Source: UBA6168 sp041741095 (GTDB lineage: Bacteria; Bacteroidota; Bacteroidia; Chitinophagales; Saprospiraceae). Taken from it: 64,000 bases of DNA. The position numbers and the translations under genes are program-made. Below the pieces are notes generated by a model. It worked only from the letters and a program-made list of their open reading frames with translations, was not told the origin of the DNA and ran no database searches. The stretch covers positions 1 through 64,000 of the forward strand of contig JBGSKQ010000033.1 of assembly GCA_041741095.1 (NCBI GenBank), written 5' to 3'. Below are positions 58,777 through 64,000 of the stretch, piece after piece (the stretch's first letter is position 1; each line of letters begins with the position of its first letter).

Positions 58777-58900
58777 TGATAGAGGGTGAGAAGATGAGAA
58801 AAATGAGTGATGCGAGAGAGGCTACAATTAAATGGCTGTATGGCTAAATGGTTCACGAGTTACTTTGAATATTTCTCAAACCATTTAGCCATACCACCAT
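58777..58900. repeat. Compound repeat: GATGAGAAA words plus an AAATGG palindrome
   Basis: 58777-58823 carries GA-rich words (GTGAGAAGATGAGAAAAATG) like those upstream of the DPP III gene. It is followed by arms TATGGCTAAATGGTT (~58839-58853) and AACCATTTAGCCATACC (58879-58895), perfect complements. The element fills the gap between DUF4294 and phhB and touches the DUF4294 stop. Confidence 0.8.
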
Positions 58901-59511
58901 CAATTTTCAGTAGGGTAAGAAATGTTGAAATCTTCCAGCACGGCATCCAGGATGGGGTCGTCGCCTTCCATGTAGCCACGCTTGAGGTCGTAGCCCCAAA
59001 ATTTGCTCATGGTGTTCCAGTAGCCGGCAGTCATGCCGCCCCGATAGGTCTTGACGAGGTCGTAGAGCGGGGTGTTCAGTTCCTTTTCCACCATTTTCAC
59101 CAGGATTTTGCCCTGTATTTTGGTCAGGCCCTTGAGCGGGTCTTCAAATTTGTCGTCCAAATCCTTTTGCAGCTTCTTGGCGTAGCGTTTCCGTTTGCCC
59201 TTGCGCATTTCGTCGGTTTCCTGTTCCAATTGCTTAAATACCTTGATGGATTCCTTGGCATAAGGATAAACGATAGCGGCGCATTTGAGGTAGTAGCGGT
59301 AGCGGTTGTACTCTTCCTGGCTTTTGAAATTGCGGGGAGAGGTGAGCGAGACGGTCGTCAGGTCGTCGGCCACGAGGATGGTGTCGCCCTTGTCGTCGAG
59401 CATGACAGTCATCAACTGGCCATTGATGGAGGTCTTGCCCAAGTTGGTCTGTGCGGCCGTTTTGCCCAATGAAAAAATGCTTACAAACAATATGACATGG
59501 AGAATTTTCAT
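58900..59511 (-). CDS. DUF4294 family exported protein
   Basis: A 203-residue protein with a signal peptide (MKILHVILFVSIFSLGKTAA). The DUF4294 core lies at residues ~55-190: FKSQEEYNRYRYYLKCAAIV, YPYAKESIKVFKQLEQETDE, a basic helix MRKGKRKRYAKKLQKDLDD, LTKIQGKILVKMVEKELNT and RGGMTAGYWNTMSKFWGYDL. The family is nearly restricted to Bacteroidota and its function is unknown; location periplasmic. The length is typical. Upstream (59512-60006) there are only palindromic repeats, and no clear promoter match was found. Confidence 0.9.
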   Translation of the reverse strand: MKILHVILFVSIFSLGKTAAQTNLGKTSINGQLMTVMLDDKGDTILVADDLTTVSLTSPRNFKSQEEYNRYRYYLKCAAIVYPYAKESIKVFKQLEQETDEMRKGKRKRYAKKLQKDLDDKFEDPLKGLTKIQGKILVKMVEKELNTPLYDLVKTYRGGMTAGYWNTMSKFWGYDLKRGYMEGDDPILDAVLEDFNISYPTEN

Positions 59512-59676
59512 GCAGTCAGGTATTTGCTAAAAGTTATTTCCCTTGAAACGCTGCGAAGGTGCAAAAGGGTGTTAAACTATTGCAAAAGTTCTTCCTAATT
59601 TTTTGATATAATAACGATGAAGAAATAACTTCTTGATTTCGTTGGGCTAACCGTCGTCGAGGTTTATCCCAATAGT

Positions 59677-59982
59677 TTTCGGCACGACGACGTTGTGCCG
59701 AAATAGTTTTTGCCGAAGAAGGCCGTCGGGGTTTGAAACCCTACTCATTTTCCACAAAATAACTAAATGAAAATCAATGCATTGAATGCCCCAGACGGGC
59801 AAAATATCGGTAGTCATTATGCCAATTCTTGACCTCCGTCCCTTTAGGGACGTAATGTAGGATACAGGTATTTCCTACATTACGTCCCTAAAGGGACGTA
59901 AATTCCTGCGCAATCGCTGGCTACCGACATGAGACCCCTAAGGGGGTCATTCTGTGGTTATCAAGGGTTGGAAACCCCGACA
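59677..59982. repeat. Cluster of nested palindromic repeats
   Basis: The cluster holds, in order: a TTTTCGGCAC / GTGCCGAAA hairpin (59676-59703); GGCCGTCGGGGTTTGAAACC (59721-59740), a copy of the 14214-14236 word; a nested element (59797-59948) with outer CGGTAG / CTACCG, a perfect 26-bp inner stem (59837-59862 / 59873-59898) whose arms contain GTCCCTTTAGGGAC, and GACCCCTAAGGGGGTC; and AGGGTTGGAAACCCCGACA (59964-59982). GGGCAAAATATCGGTAG (59797-59813) is shared, inverted, with 35171-35187. Confidence 0.8.
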
Positions 59983-60006
59983 GCCTTGTTATTTACCAAA
60001 AACAAA

Positions 60007-60038
60007 ACAGCCTGCCGAAGTAAAACCTGGCAGGCTGT
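60007..60038 (-). terminator. Terminator of the small coiled-coil protein gene
   Basis: ACAGCCTGCC (60007-60016) pairs exactly with GGCAGGCTGT (60029-60038); T-rich sequence follows on the minus strand. It lies 9 bp after the stop of the 77-residue gene. Confidence 0.75.
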
Positions 60039-60046
60039 TCATTGGG

Positions 60047-60280
60047 TCATTGATTGCTGACCTTTCGCAGATTTGTTTCGTAGAGTTGTACGATTTTGGC
60101 CTGTTGGTCGGCCACTTTGTTCAGCAATTTAAGCTCCTGTTTGATAGACTTGTTTTCGGGTGCTTGCTTGCTGACCGTCAGTGATTTTAATTGCCGGTTA
60201 AGGTCGAGGATTTTTTGCAAGGTGGCTCTCAGTGCTGTTTGAGCATTCAACAGGCGTTGTAAGATTGAATGTTCACTCAT
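60047..60280 (-). CDS. Small coiled-coil protein of unknown function
   Basis: A 77-residue, entirely helical, Lys/Gln/Leu-rich protein (MSEHSILQRLLNAQTALRAT, LQKILDLNRQLKSL, IKQELKLLNKVADQQAKIVQ). Heptad spacing of Leu/Ile suggests a coiled coil, perhaps dimeric. No family recognised and no signal peptide. Reality is supported by its own promoter-like element (60343-60350) and a terminator directly after the stop, an unusually well-bounded single gene for its size. ZapA-like or structural roles are possible but not shown. Confidence 0.7.
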   Translation of the reverse strand: MSEHSILQRLLNAQTALRATLQKILDLNRQLKSLTVSKQAPENKSIKQELKLLNKVADQQAKIVQLYETNLRKVSNQ

Positions 60281-60342
60281 TTTACAATGTTTTGGTTTAA
60301 ACTTATATCCGTTAAAATAATTCTACCGAATCCTTTGGGTGA

Positions 60343-60350
60343 CAAATATA
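60343..60350 (-). promoter_or_regulatory. Promoter -7 element of the small coiled-coil gene
   Basis: The minus strand reads TATATTTG (TAnnTTTG). A CTTG about 21 bp upstream may be the -33 element. The leader is about 60 bases. Confidence 0.5.
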
Positions 60351-60532
60351 GTTTTTAAAAAACGAGATTTTCAAGTAGTGGCGATGAAATTTTTATTAAA
60401 ATGTACGAACTGTATGGATGTCTGTACGAGCAGGGATTTTGGCAGGTTGAAACGTGAATTAAACGACTTAGCCAGCCCGAAGTTTTACGCTGTTAAAAAT
60501 CTAATGATTTCTTAATATTTCGGCTTGGCCGC

Positions 60533-61021
60533 CTAAGCTTTCCTGATCTTTTCTTCGATGGAGGTAGTGGAGAAGCCATCCATATAGGGCAGACTGAACA
60601 CCTCGCCACCTTTTGCCAATACCACTTCTGAGCCAACAATTTGTTGGGGCAGCCAATCGCCACCTTTTACGAGCACATTGGGTTGGAGCATCGTTATCAA
60701 ATCAAGGGGAGTATCCTCTTTGAACAAAACCACTAAGTCAACGCAAGCCAAGGAAGCCAAAACGTGTATCCTGCTGCGTTCATCCTGTATGGGCCGCTGG
60801 GGGCCTTTCAACCTTTGCACCGACTCGTCGGCATTGACGCCGACCACCAGGCGGTTTCCGCAGTCCTTGGCATCGGCCAAATAATGTACGTGCCCATAGT
60901 GCATAAGGTCGAAACAGCCGTTGGTAAAAACGACCCGTTCGCCCTGCGACTGCCATTCCCGCACGGTCTGCTGCGCCTCATCCCAGCTTTGGATTTTTGA
61001 TTGTATTTCTTTAAAAAACAT
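60533..61021 (-). CDS. rfaE2: D-glycero-beta-D-manno-heptose 1-phosphate adenylyltransferase
   Basis: A 162-residue nucleotidyltransferase that makes ADP-heptose for lipopolysaccharide core, equivalent to the C-terminal half of HldE. The cytidylyltransferase-like motif VVFTNGCFDLMHYGHVHYL, including the HxGH site, begins near residue 31. It continues with GVNADESVQRLKGPQRPIQD and ends STTSIEEKIRK (the family STTxIIxKI pattern). Start ATG 61021 was chosen over 61078, which would overlap the upstream gene. It lies 28 bp downstream of the flippase-like membrane gene in what looks like a panD / membrane protein / rfaE2 operon. Confidence 0.94.
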   Translation of the reverse strand: MFFKEIQSKIQSWDEAQQTVREWQSQGERVVFTNGCFDLMHYGHVHYLADAKDCGNRLVVGVNADESVQRLKGPQRPIQDERSRIHVLASLACVDLVVLFKEDTPLDLITMLQPNVLVKGGDWLPQQIVGSEVVLAKGGEVFSLPYMDGFSTTSIEEKIRKA

Positions 61022-61049
61022 AAGGAAAAAGAGGAAATGAAGCTTGGCG

Positions 61050-62162
61050 CTATTTGCCCTCGGTTTCTTTTTCAACAACTGCCAGTTCTTCCACAGGAGA
61101 AACCTGCATCGTACCTGCCATTTTTTCTTTGTTTATAATAGGCAGCAATATCAAGGCGATGATGCCAAGCAAGGAATTGAACCCGATCTGTACGGTGAAG
61201 AAAATGATATTGGCAGCCGAAAACGCATCGTCGCCCCGCACCCCGTAAAACAGTGTCAATGCGGCGATGACCAGTGCATGAAAAGTGCCCATGCCGCCCG
61301 GCGAGGGGATGACGAAGCCCAGGGTGCCAAACACAAATACCGTCAGCGCAGCCCGCAGGTCGAGGTGTTCGGTGGGCGCAAATGCCTGGAATCCCAGCCA
61401 GGTCATCAGGAAAAACATTACCCAGATGTTCAGGCTGTGAAAAATGAAAAGCCCCGGCCTATCCAGTTTTTTTACCGTCAAAATGCCCTCCCAAAAACCG
61501 AGCAGGGCTTTGGCGATTTTTTGGAAAAAAACCGTTTTCAACAGCCTTTTCCTAAAAAACCAAAAGGCCATGCCCAGGGCCAATAAAGACAACAAAATCA
61601 ACCATTTCCAACTGATGCCGACCGCTTCTTTTGCCTCGCCCGATTGGGCATCGGAGATGAAGCCCAGCAGTTTTTCCGATTCGAACAACAGCGCCAATCC
61701 AAACACCACCAGAAGGCACATCATGTCCACGGCACGGTCCACCACGATGGTGCCCATGCCTTTTTCTAGCGGTATTTTTTCGTATTTTGCCAAAACACCC
61801 GCCCTGGCCACCTCGCCCATGCGGGGCAAGCCAAGATTGGCGAAATAGCAAACGAGGTTGGCCAAAAAACCATTGACAAAGCGGGGCTGGTAGCCCATTG
61901 GGTGAAAGAGCATCAGCCACTTGAAAGTACGGCTGATGTTGCTGATCAAAAAGGCCAGTAGCACCAGCCCAATCCAACCGAAGCGGACATTTTTAAAATC
62001 GTTCAGCAACTTGTCCAGCAGGCTGCAATCTGCGGCGGGTATTCCCTTCAGTGCACATTCGGCCATGTAGGCCGTATTTTGGCTACGGTACACCAGGAAA
62101 AGTATCACTGAACCGATGCTCAGGAACAATAGGAACTGCAGTATATTTTTGAGTAATTTCAT
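61050..62162 (-). CDS. Lysylphosphatidylglycerol synthase TM-like / UPF0104 membrane protein
   Basis: A 370-residue inner-membrane protein with about eight helices. It matches the PF03706 family of flippase-like transmembrane proteins: ISNISRTFKWLMLFHPMGYQ, FANLGLPRMGEVARAGVLAK and the late Pro/Gly motif GFVIPSPGGMGTFHALVIAA. Related domains move lysyl-phosphatidylglycerol or polyprenyl-linked lipids, and the stand-alone Bacteroidota proteins have no proven substrate. Its position between panD and rfaE2 (LPS core) suggests an envelope lipid role, by inference. It is 105 bp downstream of panD, across a hairpin repeat. Confidence 0.9.
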   Translation of the reverse strand: MKLLKNILQFLLFLSIGSVILFLVYRSQNTAYMAECALKGIPAADCSLLDKLLNDFKNVRFGWIGLVLLAFLISNISRTFKWLMLFHPMGYQPRFVNGFLANLVCYFANLGLPRMGEVARAGVLAKYEKIPLEKGMGTIVVDRAVDMMCLLVVFGLALLFESEKLLGFISDAQSGEAKEAVGISWKWLILLSLLALGMAFWFFRKRLLKTVFFQKIAKALLGFWEGILTVKKLDRPGLFIFHSLNIWVMFFLMTWLGFQAFAPTEHLDLRAALTVFVFGTLGFVIPSPGGMGTFHALVIAALTLFYGVRGDDAFSAANIIFFTVQIGFNSLLGIIALILLPIINKEKMAGTMQVSPVEELAVVEKETEGK

Positions 62163-62167
62163 GCGGG

Positions 62168-62264
62168 TATTGGATGTTTGATGATTGCTGTTTGGTCAAT
62201 TCACTACTGAATAGATTTCCCAAACATCAACCATCAAATATCCAACATCAAATGTCAAACATCA
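62168..62264. repeat. TTTGATG-word repeat between panD and the membrane-protein gene
   Basis: Left words (62168-62195, TTGGATGTTTGATGATTG) and right words (62219-62264, CCATCAAATATCCAACATC and relatives) are reverse complements. The right arm contains the TGA stop codon (62262-62264) of panD, and the left arm lies 6 bp before the next gene's start. Confidence 0.85.
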
Positions 62265-62609
62265 ATAAATCCGGTTATTCTCGTCTGGAAAAACGATGGA
62301 CGGAGAAAAATCTTTCGCTTCTTCGGGGGTCATCAGTGCATAGGCAATAATGATGACAACATCGCCTGGCTGGCAGCGGCGGGCTGCTGCGCCGTTCAGG
62401 CAGATGATGCCGGAATTGCGCTCGCCGACGATTGCATAGGTTTCGAGCCGTTCGCCATTGTTGTTGTTCACCACCTGTACCTTTTCCCCTGGGTAAATAT
62501 TGGCGGCTTCCATCAAAGCCTCGTCAATGGTAATGCTGCCCATGTAGTTGAGGTTGGCCTCTGTCACCGTTGCACGGTGGATTTTTGATTTAAAAATGTT
62601 TAGCAACAT
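62262..62609 (-). CDS. panD: Aspartate 1-decarboxylase proenzyme
   Basis: A 115-residue pyruvoyl enzyme that makes beta-alanine for pantothenate and coenzyme A. The self-cleavage site Gly24-Ser25 is in YMGSITID at the same position as in characterised PanD, with Lys9 and Tyr22 nearby (MLLNIFKSKIHRATVTEANL). The barrel continues with GEKVQVVNNNNGERLETY and GDVVIIIAYA. The length is normal. The stop lies inside a hairpin repeat. It is first in the apparent operon panD / flippase-like gene / rfaE2. Confidence 0.97.
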   Translation of the reverse strand: MLLNIFKSKIHRATVTEANLNYMGSITIDEALMEAANIYPGEKVQVVNNNNGERLETYAIVGERNSGIICLNGAAARRCQPGDVVIIIAYALMTPEEAKDFSPSIVFPDENNRIY

Positions 62610-62653
62610 AGGTTAAAAAATGACTGGGGAAATGAGGCTTAAATAAGCATAAG

Positions 62654-62661
62654 CAAACGTA
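62654..62661 (-). promoter_or_regulatory. Candidate promoter -7 element of panD
   Basis: The minus strand reads TACGTTTG (TAnnTTTG), 45 bp upstream of the panD start. No -33 TTTG at standard spacing. Confidence 0.4.
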
Positions 62662-62771
62662 GCGTCCAAAGCTTAGGGGAAGAAATAGCTTTCTTGCTTT
62701 GAGGGCGAAAAAACATGCTTTCCAAGTTTTTTGCCTATCCCTAAGCAGCCACCTGCCATCCTTTGCACTCC

Positions 62772-63602
62772 TTACTTTTTCCTTTTTCCTTTTTTCTTTT
62801 TGCTTTTTTTGTTGGTGAAATCATCGCCCTCCTGCTGCACTTTCGCCATCCGTTCCAGGATGGGAATGGCCGCATTGTAGGCATCTTTTCTGCCGGCGAT
62901 GGGTATTTTTACCCTGACTGCCCCGGACAGCCCGCCCGCCAGGAAACCTCCTCCTGCACTAAAACTACCCAACAACAGCGATTTCTCCCACTTTGTTCGA
63001 GGGCTGGAAAGGCTGCCGTCGCAGGGGGTTCCGTTGGGCCCCACAGGTTCGCAGGGAGGTTCGTTTTTAAATATGATCAACCCTGTGATAGTGCCGAGGG
63101 CAAAGCCGCCCGCTGCCCCCCAAAGGGCGTTGCGTTGTATGGTGTTGCGCCGTTGCACATGTATCAGGTGTATTTTGTTGTAAGGAAAAACATAAAGCAA
63201 ATCAGTGTTCACTGTCCCGCCTTCCAGTAAAGTACTTTTTTTTCGCAGGTACAGGGTGGAGTCGTTCAGGCGGTGAAGCAAGCCTTTTACCGTGCCGCTC
63301 GAATCAACGGCACTCACCCAAATATCCAACTGGCGGGATGTACTGAGGGGCTTTGATTTGAACTTCAGTTTCGCCGATTCACTGTCTTCGTACTTGATGG
63401 CGGTGATGAAGCGTTTGCGCAACTTGAAACGGGGGCTGTTCTTTTCGCCATACCTCCGATAGATGACCTCCTCCTCGTTTTCCTCTTCTATAATGACCGG
63501 GTAGGGGGTTTTGTTTTCAAAAAAGATAGTATCCTGGGCAAGTGTTTTCAGGGAGGACAAAGCATATAGCAGGGTGATAAGGCACAACCTTTCTAATCGC
63601 AT
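62772..63602 (-). CDS. Hypothetical exported protein with glycine-rich hydrophobic segments
   Basis: A 276-residue protein with a signal peptide (MRLERLCLITLLYALSSLKT then LAQ). Residues ~25-140 are beta-rich and charged (VIIEEENEEEVIYRRYGEKN). Two Gly/Ala-rich hydrophobic stretches follow, near 160 (ALWGAAGGFALGTITGLIIF) and 215 (LLLGSFSAGGGFLAGGLSGA), resembling glycine-zipper membrane segments. Between them lies a Cys/Pro loop (PPCEPVGPNGTPCDG). The C-terminus is extremely Lys-rich (KKSKKKKGKRKK). No family recognised; probably envelope-associated. The upstream 290 bases to the next gene hold nothing clear. Confidence 0.75.
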   Translation of the reverse strand: MRLERLCLITLLYALSSLKTLAQDTIFFENKTPYPVIIEEENEEEVIYRRYGEKNSPRFKLRKRFITAIKYEDSESAKLKFKSKPLSTSRQLDIWVSAVDSSGTVKGLLHRLNDSTLYLRKKSTLLEGGTVNTDLLYVFPYNKIHLIHVQRRNTIQRNALWGAAGGFALGTITGLIIFKNEPPCEPVGPNGTPCDGSLSSPRTKWEKSLLLGSFSAGGGFLAGGLSGAVRVKIPIAGRKDAYNAAIPILERMAKVQQEGDDFTNKKSKKKKGKRKK

Positions 63603-63895
63603 TTGGATGCTTTTATAATTAAGTAGTGGTTCATTTTAGTTGAAAGTCGTTCCCCGCCCCTATGGTAGGCAGGTTTTACAACATATTGAAATTCAACAAG
63701 TTTTGACAAAAATTGCATTTAAAAATTTTTGCCCTGCTACTTATTGGGCGCAAAGTTATATACAGTAGGTGGTGTTGGCAAATAGGCCAAGTTTTTAATC
63801 GTGTTAAAAAAACATTGGCCAGCAAAGCTTGCCTTTCTGTGCTTCGACTTCATTTCGCTGGCTGCGTCACCATTTTTTGTAATTTGCCCTCCGGT
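63603..63895. other. Divergent intergenic region near the right edge
   Basis: No gene, strong hairpin or word repeat is recognised here. One minus-strand TAACTTTG match (about 63752-63759) lies ~150 bp upstream of the minus-strand gene and could be its promoter. A seven-base TAATTTG near 63880 is one base short of the consensus for the plus-strand gene. Confidence 0.4.
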
Positions 63896-64000
63896 ATGGT
63901 GTATGGACAACTTCAAATATGTGCTTTCAGGCGCATCTTCCTTTTGTTCCTGGGATGGATGGCCACTTGGGCAGTTTTTTCGCAAAATGACCCAGTGCGC
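63896..64000 (+). CDS. Start of an exported protein, cut by the window edge
   Basis: A frame from ATG 63896 runs 35 codons to the last base. It encodes a convincing signal peptide: a basic part (FRR), a hydrophobic core (IFLLFLGWMATWAVF) and a cleavage site before SQNDPVR, the Q-N-D start often seen in Bacteroidota exported proteins. Nothing can be said about the mature protein. An alternative in-frame GTG is one codon later. It is divergent from the hypothetical gene at 62772-63602. Confidence 0.6.
   Translation, partial: MVYGQLQICAFRRIFLLFLGWMATWAVFSQNDPVR

Noticed and set aside
7344..62264. Possible CRISPR array among the many short repeats
   Set aside because: Repeat words are 7-12 bases, contiguous and variable, without regular unique spacers or cas genes.
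63737..63985. Minus-strand 82-codon frame at the right edge
   Set aside because: It overlaps the better supported plus-strand signal-peptide frame at 63896 and shows no protein features.
1..64000. tRNA or rRNA genes
   Set aside because: I looked for the conserved TTCGAATC-type T-loop and cloverleaf arms; matches such as GGTTCGAG near 33253 lack pairing arms.

Overview
The window comes from a Bacteroidota bacterium, most likely a Saprospiria/Chitinophagia-type relative. The basis is a SusC/SusD pair, several TonB-dependent receptors with carboxypeptidase-regulatory plugs, lipoproteins with Bacteroidota-style lipoboxes, type IX secretion (T9SS) sorting domains on HYR and SprB-repeat proteins, almost no Shine-Dalgarno sequences, and promoters of the TTTG / TAnnTTTG type. 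No rRNA, tRNA or CRISPR array was seen.

Layout. 1-4.2 kb: a 5'-truncated susC next to unrelated sequence, then susD and a lipoprotein gene. 4.2-9.3 kb: two exported peptidases (S9, M1) around dapB. 9.3-11.1 kb: an AT-rich block of three unrecognised genes. 11-16.5 kb: methylmalonyl-CoA mutase, a DUF4058 protein, a TonB-like protein and an M16 peptidase. 16.6-20.7 kb: a giant HYR-domain T9SS surface protein. 21.2-25 kb: tyrosine catabolism (hmgA, hpd) with a membrane Fe-S protein. 25-34.9 kb: rpsT, a DegS-like protease, an acyltransferase, an exported Gfo/Idh oxidoreductase, a TonB-dependent receptor, a Spy-like protein, a TauE/SafE permease and a DUF192 protein. 35.4-41.8 kb: a T9SS reprolysin-like protease, a small outer-membrane protein and a second receptor. 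41.9-47.6 kb: Uma2-like protein, ECF sigma factor, PIN toxin-antitoxin pair, hybrid two-component regulator and a beta-barrel protein. 47.7-55.2 kb: flippase, M42 peptidase, MORN-like protein, a membrane-anchored winged-helix regulator divergent from a small exported protein, and a DPP III-like peptidase. 55.4-58.3 kb: three consecutive damaged T9SS cargo genes. 58.5-63.6 kb: pterin dehydratase, DUF4294, then panD, a flippase-like protein and rfaE2. A new exported-protein gene starts at the right edge.

Functional themes are peptide and glycan scavenging at the cell surface, aromatic amino acid breakdown (hpd, hmgA, and a pterin dehydratase that would support a phenylalanine hydroxylase outside the window), propionate/methylmalonyl metabolism, and envelope biogenesis.

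Two things stand out beyond ordinary genes. First, the window is full of quasi-palindromic repeats built from short reiterated words. Each locus has its own word, and many sit exactly at stop codons. Three copies lie in frame inside genes: a histidine kinase phosphoacceptor region, the methylmalonyl-CoA mutase N-terminus and a TonB-dependent receptor. There are also MITE-like nested palindromes. Second, the divergent promoter region at 52.4-52.5 kb carries four TTTTACA-type half-sites at 10-11 bp spacing inside a 16-bp inverted repeat. This looks like the operator of the adjacent membrane-anchored PhoB-type winged-helix regulator.
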